Assembly (NCBI GenBank): GCA_029747015.1
Contig: JAKOGI010000813.1
Span: 330,501 to 394,500 of the forward strand
From: Carnegiea gigantea
Lineage: Eukaryota > Streptophyta > Magnoliopsida > Caryophyllales > Cactaceae
DNA length: 64,000 nucleotides
Reading direction: 5' to 3'
The translations under genes were made by a program, and so were the position numbers. The notes below the pieces were generated by a model, which worked only from the letters and a program-made list of their open reading frames with translations, made no database searches and had not been told where the DNA came from. Positions 22,709 to 33,793 of this stretch are shown here, in pieces (within the stretch, counting starts at the first letter, position 1; the number at the start of each line of letters is the position of its first letter).

Positions 22709-22946
22709 TTAACTGCTGATAATAAGTCTCTCTCTTTGTCTCTAATTCTGTCTCATAATTCATAAATCTACTGGCCTTCATTTTATTCATGTTAATTAAG
22801 TGAATTTGCTAATGTCCTCCTAATTATAAGTGAACTTTGCTAATGTTATTTGTGAAAATGAAATGCTAATATGTTGAAATTCACTGAACAACTAGTAAGG
22901 AGTCACAGAAACATATGGTGAAGGCTCTGAACACCTTTTTTTAAGG
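22709..22946. other. Short non-coding stretch between two LTR elements
   Basis: AT-rich, with CTCTCTCTTTGTCTC near the start that resembles the pyrimidine-rich text left of the solo LTR (21230-21290). No gene is supported. Confidence 0.35.
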
Positions 22947-23258
22947 TGATGTAGGACGCTGTGAGAAAAATTCCTACATCGAAGAAATTAACACACAATA
23001 AAAGGAATTCACAAGTATTCTAAAAATGCAATTCATTCCAATCATCAATCCCTAATGCATAACAAGGTACTTAAATAGAGAAGAGACCTAAAAATTAAGG
23101 AATCATCTAATCAAAGAGATTTTATTCACTAGCTAAAATGGATAATGAAAAGAAAATATTCATAAGATATAAACCTACAAAAATAATACAGTACTTCACA
23201 TAAGAAAATGTTAAGATATGCCCATATATTTTTATTGATCCTTTCTTATCTTGCATCA
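22947..23258 (-). repeat. 3' LTR of the 22947-25412 element
   Basis: About 312 bp, TG...CA ends; pair of 25086-25412. Confidence 0.75.
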
Positions 23259-25068
23259 CTCTTTCCACATTGAATCTCATCCTCCAGTTTATATAGGGAT
23301 AGAAAAAGACAACTAAGTAACAAATTAACGTCATTTTCTTACAAAAATGAAAAAAACTATAATGTCTTCAACTTGTCCTAGAAAAATAGCAATGTTATCA
23401 ATGGATGTATGTTCTTGCAAATTATAAGTTCTCTAGGGATGAAAACATCAGCACTCTCAAGTTTGAGTCTTGACATTAATGACATCTCCACATGTTTAGA
23501 TTTTTTTTAACTTCATTCTTTGTGGTTTGCATAGTTTCAACCTAGCGAAATTTGAGATGCATATATCTTCAGCGCCCTTTTTTTGATAACTTGAACAATA
23601 GATGAAATGCCACTACCCATATGTTGGCTCCAAGAGCATATCGAAATAACAAATTCTAACAAGAAATCATCTACTTCATGAAGGAAGGGCAGACTATATG
23701 TATAAGAGCATCTTATCAAAATGATCATCTTTAATGGATGCTAAAATATAGTGAAAATATCCAAGACATAGGCATTACATTCAAGATTTAAGAGCATTGT
23801 ATAAGACGCAACCTCTTATGATATGACTTACTAGCACTATCGATGAGAGTTTGAAAAGATGATACAATGACATAAAAGGCTTTCTTCATCGATAAAAATC
23901 TGAAAGGGGAATTTGATATCATAATTTGAGTGAGCTAGGAAAGGCATATGGCAACAATAACTTGAATACCATTATGTCCATGATTTACAAGCATTGTTAG
24001 ACCAAAGCTCCATGTAGAGGCACTAGGGCATCTTGTATGGATTTTGGAGGGTCTTGGTGTGCTTAAGCCAAAAGACTTCCAAGTTTTTTTGACAATTCAA
24101 GAGATTCGAAGATGGTGGAGGAATGAGTAATTGAGTCCCAACTTTGAGAAGTTTTTTTGGATTATCTTGTTCCGATAACCATGCTGATTTTAGCAACACC
24201 ATGGCAATGCCATAGATGTAAATTTATCATCAATAAGCAACAAAAGATGAGAGCAGATCTGGGTAACAAGAGATGCGAGTAGATCTAGGAAACAAATGAC
24301 AATAAGATAAATAAAATGTTTTAGCAGTAACAATAGCAAAACAAAACTAAGCGAGTAATTATGGAGATAAGTAACAATATGAAGTACAGAAACTGACTCC
24401 TTGGTAACTACTTGACAACAACAATAGTAGTAGCATAACAATAAGAATGAGAAACTACAACATAAGTAATACGAACACTAGATGAATCGAGAAATAAAAT
24501 CCCATGAAGGAAGTGGTCGGTGGCTCTAGAAAGCCGCTAAGGAGAAGATTTCACCTGTCTTTGGTAGTAATGAAGGCCTGAAACCCTTTAAGTGCTAGCG
24601 AAATAAATTTTTGTGAATTAGGTTTTATGAAGAAATAAAATAGTTAATCGAAAATCCAAAACAATGTGATTCCTTCACTTAGGTTGGGCTTTGTGTGCGA
24701 AATTGAGTGGGCAGTTGAGGATGTAGTGGATTTTGCATGACCTTAAGGGGCAGAAGGTGAATTTAGGGATCTAGTGTTTTGAACTCAACAAATTAGGAAG
24801 CAGCATTTGTGAATTTTTAGTTTAGGGTTTCAGTGATGGGAAGGCGGTGGTGATGGTCGAATGGTGGGTCGAAAAATGGCTAGTGGATGAGGAGCTATAG
24901 CAGTTGTCTTGGGTGATGAAGGGATGGTGGTGGTTCACAAATTAGAATTTCCTCATGGTCTATGCTAGTTCTGTTTTGTTTGCCTTTTTTTCCTTTCCTT
25001 TTTTGGGATCACTTTTGAAGTGAAAGAGGAGGAAGCAAAGAGAAAATTGATAGCGGTTAGGATCTAAT
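23259..25068 (-). other. Interior of the short-LTR element, no recognised gene
   Basis: No RT, integrase or gag motif was found on either strand. On the minus strand near 24960-24820 a CACCACCACC-rich piece and GAAACCCTAAACTAAAAA occur, text often found in plant gene leaders. A captured host fragment is possible but unproven. Confidence 0.4.
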
Positions 25069-25083
25069 AGCTCCGATGCCAAA
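25069..25083 (-). other. tRNA-Met-type primer binding site, decayed
   Basis: Minus strand TGGCATCGGAGC, compared with TGGTATCAGAGC for initiator tRNA-Met: two changes, directly downstream of the 5' LTR. Confidence 0.6.
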
Positions 25084-25085
25084 GT

Positions 25086-25412
25086 TGATGTAGCATGCTC
25101 TTAGAGCAATTCCTACACTGAAGAAACTCGCACATAATAAAAGGAATTCAGAAGTATTCTTAAAATTCAATTCAATTCAATCATCAAGTTTAACCCCCTA
25201 ATGCATAACAAGGATTAAATAGAGAAGAGATCTAAAACATTAAGAAAACTTGAAGATAACCCAATCAAAGAAATTTTATCCCCTAGCAAAAAAGGACAAT
25301 GAAAAGATTCCCCAAAAGGTAAACCTATAAAAACAAGAAAATACTTCACATATTCAAATTTTAATATGTACCCATATCTTCCTATTTCCTCCTTTATTCT
25401 TATTTTGCATCA
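25086..25412 (-). repeat. 5' LTR of the 22947-25412 element
   Basis: About 327 bp; pair of 22947-23258, followed by TGAGG, the target duplication. Confidence 0.75.
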
Positions 25413-27180
25413 TGAGGATAATGCAATTCCTGTGGACGATCATTCAAGTATTGGTGTCAATCAGAAGCCAAATGTTCATGTTAGCAATCATGCTTCTACA
25501 ATTGTTAGTGTTCATAGACCTAAAAGTGTAGTACGGCTTGAGTATTGTTAATACCTACATTGACGTACAAAGATGGGAAGAAATGAGCTACTTGTAAACA
25601 CCAAGAGATCAACATTTTTACTCCTGAATCAAAATATTGGTGTAATTGCATAATCAGACCTCGACTTTTAGTGTAATATTTAAATGACTATCACTTTTTA
25701 AAAATAATTTGTAAGTATCTAAACTTTTCTTCAAATAATTTTATAGGTCTTTGTTTCACTTAGAATGTATAATTGCCCTTTCATACAAACAAAATCAAGT
25801 AAAAAAGCTGAGAAATTATGCAAACATAATAAATCTTATAAAATAAATATAAATACAATAAAAAATAAAAAAATTCACATAGAATACAAATTAGAATATC
25901 TTGAATTGTATTTTCTTAATTAGTTCATGTAAGTTTTTTTAAGAATATTAGGTAGTTATTGTCTATAAAAGTCATTTTCCAACTTTATATAAATTTTGTT
26001 AATTTCTTAATGACTCATTACATTTTTCAAAATTTTGTGTACTTTCTACGAATTTTTCTAAATTCATTTATAATTTTCATAATTGTTTTTAAAAATTTAG
26101 TGTTTCTTATAAACATATAACGTATTTCGTGTGAAATTGTGCATTTATTATATAACTCTATTATAATTTGCATAATTCTAATGAATTTTTTTTATGTATT
26201 TTTTGTATTGATTTTAGAGTATATATTGTATGTACAAATTTTTTTAAAGTTTGTCTACAATTTTCTTTATATAAGGGGCAATTACTTCATTTTAGATAAA
26301 AAAAGCAGCCTATAAATTGTTTCAACAAAAGTTGCGTGCCAAAAAATTATTTTTTAAAAATCAGGGTCCTTAAATAATGACCGCAAAAGTTGAGTTACCA
26401 TTGCGTAATTCTTTAAGTAATATGAGGAAGCATCTTGAGAAGTGCACAAACATATCTGGTTGCAAAGGTAAGTCGAGCAGCCTCAAAGAAGATCATTAGG
26501 TTTGATCCAAAAGTTTACTGTGAGTTGGTAGCTAAAACAATCATAAGGCACAAGTATAGTTTATTTTTGGTTAAGCATTAAGGAAACAGGGAAATTCATG
26601 CATCACCAAGCTACAAATATGACTAGAAATACTACAGATCCATATTAACTAAAAAAGATACTAATACTCTACTTTCAATTACTGAGTGAATTTGTTTTAC
26701 TTGTGAGTTGTAGACTTTTTGTTAAACTGAGGGATATTTGTGTTCGACTGCCTATTATGTGGATTCTGATTGGAAGTTGCAAAGAAAAATTCTAAATTTT
26801 TATTACTTGGAAACACCACACATTGGCTCTATTTATGTGATATTGTGCTTGATTTGCTAGGTATTGGGGCATTCAACCTAAGGTCTTTTTGATAACATTG
26901 GACATGCATCAAGCAATGATAGAATATAAGATGAGTTGTTATTCCAACTTATGGAGAAGGGATTTTTACTGGGCATTAGGGGTTATTTTCATATTATGTG
27001 TGTAATAAATTGAATCTTGTTATGAAAAATGATTTTCCAATATTGGATGAAACGAACTATGATTAAGGAAACAAAAGTTTTATGGTATGCACTCCTCTTA
27101 GGTGGAATTCGACATATTTTATGCTCATAGGACATTTCTCTGTCGTCGTGTTTTTAGTGAACCTTATCTTTCTGTAGACA
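25413..27180 (+). pseudogene. Broken hAT transposase (BED finger and core parts)
   Basis: The plus strand shows pieces of a RICESLEEPER/Tag1-type hAT transposase with many stops. A lead-in is EDNAIPVDDHSSIGVNQKPN at 25415-25555. The end of a BED finger, SNMRKHLEKC, is at about 26420-26450. It continues with IIRFDPKVYCELVAKTIIRH (about 26500), TEGYLCSTAYYVDSDWKLQR (about 26725), KILNFYYLETPHIG, then FDNIGHASSNDRI (about 26890) near the position of a catalytic acid, and a YFHIMCVIN-like piece (about 26985). A fold-back element (about 25640-26410) lies between lead-in and BED finger. The short-LTR element at 22947-25412 is inserted just upstream. The 3' half of the transposase, including the dimerisation region, is not seen. 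No terminal repeats were identified. Confidence 0.8.
25640..26410. mobile_element. Fold-back element with terminal inverted repeats of about 150 bp
   Basis: The left arm (25640-25790) and the inverted right arm (26265-26410) pair over their length. TGTAATTGCATAATC matches GAATTACGCAATGG, TTTTTAAAAATAATTT matches TTTTTAAAAAATAATTTT, and both arms end AATTGCCCC/AATTGCCC. The middle is very AT-rich and codes for nothing. Long inverted arms suggest a Mutator-like or other fold-back MITE. No clear target duplication was found, so the edges are approximate. Confidence 0.6.
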
Positions 27181-27189
27181 CATAAAAAG

Positions 27190-29154
27190 TTTCTTTTTTT
27201 TATAAAATACTCGATGATGACAAATCGATCAAATAAGACTTAGAGACCCCTAGATATTGAAAATGAAGAGCCTTAAAATGTACCGATATCCCTTAACCCA
27301 CACATTCAAATCCAAATATGGTCGCCAAAGGCTAACAAAACCCAAAAGCCCAAATAGACCCAAATTAGGTGCTTGATGTCTCAATGAGATTTATTTTGTA
27401 TTTTCACCCCATTCCAGGTTTGCTAAAATTATTGAGTTTAGATATTGATATTCTTAATTGAATAAGCTTTTTAATGATGTATTTTACATTAGAGTCTGAT
27501 GAGTAACGGAAAAGATACAAGCCGATTATTAAGATGTGTGTTAAAAATGACATATGTTCACCATTTTGCTTATACCTTCTGCTACATTTATCCAAAAATT
27601 ATGAAACTAGTGTCATAAAAAAATAGACTCAGTAATATTTCGCACAAAAAATCACTCAAAATGGAGGACAAATGAGAAAATTATGTTTGAAACAACTAGA
27701 CCCAGAAAACCCGATGGGGTTCTGGGCTGAATTGGCTAGGAACTGGGCCGAGTGCCTGATAATAGGAGCCCGAATAAGCTCTCAAAGTTTTTCTTCGCTT
27801 CTAAAATGGGTCTCAGCGATTATAGTTTTGTGTAGATAGATGATTCGTTTAGATCAAACCTACTGGAAGTTAAATTATGTCTCCTTTTCTTAATCAATTT
27901 GGTCTGCTACCATCAAGCGCTATAAAAAGGGGGCTACCCCATATGATTAGACATCATTAGAAAATTGGAGAAACAAATAGAAGAATAGAGAGAAATAAAC
28001 TGAAAAACACTCCAAAAATTGGAGAGGACACAACCAGAATCCCAAAACAATTTGAGAGAATATTGGAAAGTTAAGAAACCTAAAGAACCTTCTCGGTTCA
28101 ATCCTCAAAACCTTCTAATACCCAAGTCAATGCTCGATATTGTCAATTGCGGGGTTGTTTAAGTCACTCAAATAGGTAACTTGAGGATGCCAACCTTTCA
28201 AATCTTCCCTCATTCTATATAATTTCTATCTCTTTATTTTATTTATCTTGTGTTTAGCAAAGATATAATCATTAATTAGTTTACCCCTGCCTACTGTAAT
28301 TGATTTGAATTATTTCTTTGAATTCTTTTAGACTGACATCGCACTTTCTATTTCTATTATTTAATTGATCCTAATATGTTGCAAGATTGTTTATTTTAAG
28401 TGTAATTAGCTTTAATTCATCGTATTGATAAGTAGAGGCCGTCAATGATGATGGACGATGTCGCAGTGTATTCCTTCATAATATCTTACCTTCGCTCCCG
28501 TATCTAGATCCTCGGTTCGATCCTATGGAGTCAGATGGTCACACCAGGGACTATTCAGGGCCCTTTTTGAAAACCTCTTTGAAATGAGCTTAGTATCCCT
28601 TTTGGTGTCTATTTGGTTTACAGTTCATATGATCCTATTGTTCCTTTGGTGACCCTTCGGTTATTGCTCATTTTAGAGCGTGGATTTGGTTTGTAAGTCT
28701 TCCTAAAACTCACTAGCAGCTCTATTAATTAAAGTTCATCGATTTTCTTACTGCTCATTTATTTTCTTTTATTTTATTTTCTTGGATGAGGAAAACTGGT
28801 TAGGACCCCGATAGTAGCATTATCAGGACCAGAATCTGGGCTTAGTTCTGGCCCAACTTCCCGGCTGGGTTGCTGGATCAGGACTATTCCCCAGAGTCTT
28901 GGGTTAGGCAGGCATTACTACCATGATCTAGCCAGGAGGACTGGACCTAGCTCTGGCCCAGGAACTTGGATGGGTTTTTGGATCTAAGCTATGGTCCATC
29001 TCTCTGAGCTAAGCCCTCAATTTTGCTGCAATGTGACCCGTTTACTGAAAAATAAATAAAAAATTCAGATTTGAATCCAAACACTGAGCAAGCGAGTCCA
29101 ACCATTTTTGGAGGATTGCAATTGGTGGTGTACCCCAGAGTTGTGGTCCTTACA
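27190..29154 (+). repeat. Tat-like LTR (first of two, plus strand)
   Basis: It ends TTACA at 29154, followed by one G and a PBS-like TGGCAATTCCCTAGGGA, the same junction layout as at 36636 and 13098. A TATA box (TATAAAAAGG) is at 27921-27930. The ACTCGATGATGACAAATCGATC text near 27208 resembles U3 text of the LTR at 2105-3857 (minus strand). The left edge is uncertain because no clear TG start or polypurine tract was found. Confidence 0.5.
27921..27930 (+). promoter_or_regulatory. TATA box of the first Tat-like LTR
   Basis: TATAAAAAGG followed by GGGCTACCCC. The second LTR has TATAAAAAGTG at 35700-35710. Confidence 0.5.
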
Positions 29155-29155
29155 G

Positions 29156-29172
29156 TGGCAATTCCCTAGGGA
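29156..29172 (+). other. Primer-binding-site-like sequence after the first Tat-like LTR
   Basis: TGGCAATTCCCTAGGGA, one base shorter and a few changes from TGGCGACTCCACTAGGGA at 36638. It sits one base after the LTR end, as at the other two Tat-like junctions. Confidence 0.5.
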
Positions 29173-32100
29173 CGTTTAAAAAAAAAAGAAAAGAAAAGAA
29201 AAGAGGGCAACATTTGAAATTCAATACGGGAAATTATTTTAGCTGCACTTGCATCAGGCATTCTTGCATTAAAGATGCTATTGTATTAGGTTAATAGTAC
29301 CTCTAGGTTAAGCCTTACTATTATCCCTTAGGAAAACAATTGGTTAACTCGGTGGGTCTATTAGGCTTCCAACTGAGCATGTAACCATTTCAACCACTCG
29401 TGACACACTTTTGTGGTCCATATGATACAAGAAAGCAACTGAAATGTTCCAGTCCTTCCATGCACCCCATGGATGACGTATGAAGCATTTGGTTCGTGAG
29501 AGAATAGTTCTAAATCTTACTTAAACCACTTATAATTTGGAACTTTGGATTAGGTTGAAACTCATGTGTATACGTGATTCTGTGAATGTTTAGAATGCTA
29601 ATTGACTATATACGCCTAATCCATACCCAAAGACCCATGTATTGATAATTTAGGGATCATTGTGTCTATGAGAGCCTAGGTTAGAAAAGGTTAATTTTGG
29701 TAACTTGGTTAGGAACCAAAACAACTTTTGGGCCAATTGAGCCGCAAGGGCTCTTGACGCAAGACCCAAATAGGTTCTACATTCAGTTTAAGTCATAAAA
29801 GTCTAGAAATGGTCTCGGTTTAGGCTAAAAAGAGCCCAACCAGGTTCACGTTAAAAAATAGTTCACATACCATTTTGTGCTAAGGAGGATAGGTAGAAAT
29901 TAGGCATACTTTATGCCTAGAAGAACTCGGTCGAGATTCTTAGCATCTGCATGCATGCATTTGAGGTTAAGAGAAAGAGGTGAAAGTCGAGATATCAGTT
30001 TTAAGGCCTACTCATAGCTAGGCTGGGATCCTGGTAGGAGGTCTAATTTAGTATGTTTGCCTTAAGTCCACATTCATGGCATGAAATCAGTACACTGGGC
30101 TCTCAGTATTAGGAGTTGGTTCATCGGTTAGCATGGTTTGTTCTAAGTCTATCTAGTCTCAAAGTGAAGAATGTGACCTATTAAACCTTTAGAGCCCTAG
30201 TCCATGATAGGCTGCATCTAATCATGCATTTTATTAATAATAAGTTTAGTTAGGATCAAGATACTCTATCTATACATAAGTCTGTGGTCTATGCATTATA
30301 CATCCATCCCAGGTCTAGGATCCATGCATGAGTCTACTTAGATCCATCCATGTGCCTAAACTAGCCCATTCTAGGCAAACCAAATTAGACTCATGCTTAG
30401 GCCCAATATAGGCTTCTGATAGAATTAGATCAAATGTAGGCCTATAGGTTGGCTTTCTAACCCCAACTTAGGACCCAATTCAGGGAAAGGTCTAATATAA
30501 GCCTAAATCTCATGTCTTAACCCCATTTATTTCTATCCTAGCCTAAACCTGGAAGCCCACCAAGTCATTATCTCCTTCTTACCCAAATGCAAGTCGTTAG
30601 CCATTTTCCCCATCCCATAGCCAAGACCATTAACCTATCCCCTTTATTACCTACCTCTATAAAACTGCACCTTCTAAACTATCACCTCATTACTCAAGAT
30701 AAAGAAGATAAGAGAGGTGGCATTTAGTTGTAGACTACTAAAGATTACTCCCAAGAAAAAACCAAAGCACAAGTTAATAATGGGACATCTTAGGGGCATG
30801 ATTGCAAAATTTAATGAGCACAAAACTTTAGCTATCGATCTTAGACAAGAGTTAAAAAGCTTAATCAAGAAACTCCTTTAGGTCATTCAGTGATTCACCT
30901 AAATTCCAAAAAAAAAAGGAGAAAAAAAGGTCACTTCAAGTCAAATGAAATGTGTTAACCCTACGCTTATCTTTAGCACTAGACCTCAGATTGTATAATG
31001 AAGCTTGAATAATCATTTAGAAAAGGTTCTCCCATTCATCTAAGAAACTGTAATAGGAGACTAAACATACTAGTAATCCCTTTAACTTTAGGCTTTCATT
31101 ATAAGCATACGATAAACCTCTACAATAGAGGTTAAATCTACGGTGCACCACTAACTCGTTGAGCTTACATTCACGACTTGAGTCGGAGAGTCTTTTCACT
31201 TATCCACTAACTCTTCTATTTTATGAGTCCAAGTCTTGAGACTTCGACACTTGCATTCATAATTCCTAAATATATTCTATTTTCTCCTTGTTTACTAGAA
31301 TACTCTTGTACGATGACGAATCTAGTGTCAAAAAAAAGAGAGAGGCTATCTTGAAAACCTTAAAAGGTGAGCTACGCAAAAGGAGAGGGCAAGAAATGAA
31401 ATAAAAAAGGAGACTAAGGATTTCATTCCATCATTTGAAAAACGGGAAAGATCAGAAATTTTGTTTTGCTATAAGTCACGTAGCTTTAAAAGCACATGCC
31501 GAGGATAAAGGCCTGCTTTGATAACTTGTATTAATGCCTTTGTTAAACCTAATAAGTTACCAATTGGAACCCATTTGAGCCTTTGAAGAGCCTATTCCTT
31601 TATAACTACATTTGACCTAATTGGGAAGTGGGAATGTGTCATGGGTGACATTGAAATCAGCAATATAAAAAAAGAGAGTTCGGCCCACATGGTCTCATCC
31701 ACCAAAAAAGGAAAGGAAAAAAAAAGAAGAGAACCTAAAAAAAAGGAGAGAAAAGCACGAAAAAAGCTTGGAAATAAGAAGAATAAAGAAAAGAAAAAAA
31801 TTATTGATTTAGGCTAACATCATTATCCATGCACACTTGGGGATTTCATGAGGGTCACCTGAGCCTTCACACTGATTCCCTGCTTTTGGTATCCTAACGT
31901 AGAAGTCTACCTTCAAAAGTCATCCTGGATGCATCCCTTCACTAAGTTGCATGTTCTTACTTTCAAACTACGACTAGCTTGACTCCACATTGGATACCTA
32001 GGTAACCTCTTTGAGGTCTGGCCATGAAGATTCTTTTCCATGATTAAACGTCTTACTTGAGTCCTTTGTCTTAGAGAGAGAGAGAGAGAGAGAGAGAGAA

Positions 32101-33779
32101 GTGTGGCTTGTTCAAAAACCTAAGAAGGCGAGCTAGGAAAATGAAGAGCACAAATAAAACCTTGATTTTTGAGGGCAGGAAGCATCTATTGCATTCTCCC
32201 ACCAAACTATATTTGGACAAACTATTCACCATTCATCCACTTTTTCTCAATTATCATAGCCTCTAATCTTACCTATATTCCAAAATTTAGGGTTCCTCGT
32301 CTCAACCATGACTACAAAATAAAGAACACAAACTTATTCTTTTCTAGGAGGGCACTAACCCATTATGTAAGACAGGGGGTCCCCCTACATTTTCCTAGAT
32401 AATTAGGGTTTCCTTCATAGTAAACATTTCCCAACAAAGAGATGACCATATTCTTTACACTAAACTACATGCTACTCTAGGTAGCACAAGCAAAAAAATC
32501 TTCGTCTTACATATCCCTATACATTTAGGGCTTCTATTACAATAAACAAAAATTGGGGGCTTATTCAAAATAGGAGCACTTTAATGAAAAATTGAAGGTT
32601 ACCTCTCCATTAAAACGAAAGATTACCTATCCTAGGTAACTTACACCTTATGACTAGGCTGAACCTAGCAGCCACTCAATGTTTTATCACTCATCCTAGA
32701 ATAAAGCATCACCGTACCAAATCCATTAGTCACTTGTACCTTAATTGGGCGTAATCCAATGGACCCGCAAACTTAGCATGAGATCTTCACCTACATGTAT
32801 ATAAGGTTATCACATGTCTGCATAGTCAGCATAATTGATTTCACATAGTTAACATACATGTATATTCTCAGCTAGGTTAGCAAGTGCACCTGCATCTATA
32901 CGTGGATCTTTAGCTTATTTACTAGCCTGCCCTTCGCATTGATTAATTGTGAACCTAGGATTAAAGAAGTGCAAATTCGGGCATAATAACAAGCCTACAT
33001 GAAGGGCACAAAATCCGAGTTAACTATAAATCTACATCAATAACTATACGTTGACCCTCACTTTAATCAGGCTTAAGTGAGTCTCATACAACCATTATTA
33101 CTTTTATATGTGCAATTCACCAACATCCATACAAAAAGGACATCAACCTAACTTTAGGTTAACATGTAATAAAAATCAAGAGGTTCTAGCCACAACAGAC
33201 ACCTCATCTTCTTTGTCATGGCATAAAAGGACTCCTTAATATCCAGGACATTTTAATATTTAGCAGGCTCCCACTAGGAAGAGATGACATCAACGCCTTC
33301 GCAGCAAAAAAGTCAAACTTAAAGATTTGAAATCTTAACATCTCACTAACAATAAGTTCATTGGAATCTAGCTACAGGTCTCCTAGCTCTTGTGACACTA
33401 AGTTTTCAAGGATCTGAATGCGGATCTTCAGGCACACAAAGCATTAAGGTTCATGCTGGCTCCCAATACAAACCTTAAAATTTTTATAACTTTGAGTCTT
33501 TTAAGTCTGTAAATGATTTTATAGGTGTGAGACCTTCGAGATTTGAAATATTTAACCCTTTCTCAATAGGATTTCAACCCTTGGGATAAGACATAGACTC
33601 CGAACCTTTTTCAAACCCTTCCTTTTCAACCATACTCCAAAATTTTCAACACCTTTCTTCTTCAGAACTCAATAATATAGGTGAGACTTAGATCCGAAAA
33701 GCTCTCTTGTATTCACTTTTATATCTGCATCTATCTGTATGAATATCATATTTTGTGCTTCATCCTTACAACCTTGGCT
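29173..33779 (+). other. Non-coding leader of the first Tat-like unit
   Basis: About 4.6 kb with frequent TAGGCCTA/CCTAGG/TTAGGCC text and no supported coding. Runs include poly-A with G at 29179-29210 and a GA microsatellite at 32073-32099. Similar text occurs after the second LTR (37000-37467 and 47154-48150). No gag, RT or integrase motif was found, so this unit is deleted or non-autonomous. Confidence 0.45.
32073..32099. repeat. (GA)n microsatellite
   Basis: About 13 uninterrupted AG units. Confidence 0.9.
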
Positions 33780-33793
33780 AAAGTGGGGGCTAC
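33780..33793 (+). other. Polypurine-tract-like sequence before the second Tat-like LTR
   Basis: AAAGTGGGGGCTAC lies directly before the U3 start TAGTCAGCACCGAATTGG. That start resembles TATAAGCACCAAATTGG of the LTR at 2105-3857. Confidence 0.5.

Larger units (their letters stand above)
22947..25412 (-). mobile_element. Short-LTR retroelement without pol, 2.5 kb
   Basis: Direct repeats at 22947-23258 and 25086-25412 both start TGATGTAG and end GCATCA. They share AATAAAAGGAATTCA, CCCTAATGCATAACAAGG and AAATAGAGAAGAGA. On the minus strand the right LTR is followed by AC then TTTGGCATCGGAGC, a decayed tRNA-Met-type PBS. The flanking 5-mers are TAAGG and TGAGG (one transition). The 1.8-kb interior has no gag or pol motif, so this is a small non-autonomous (TRIM/LARD-like) element. 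Confidence 0.78.

Noticed and set aside
22709..23330. Minus-strand small membrane-like frames (22587-22790, 23122-23334)
   Set aside because: They overlap LTR boundaries and AT-rich sequence; hydrophobic translation is expected from T-rich DNA.
28505..28560. tRNA gene suggested by GGTTCGATCC (B-box-like)
   Set aside because: No cloverleaf or A box at the proper distance; it lies within a Tat-like LTR.
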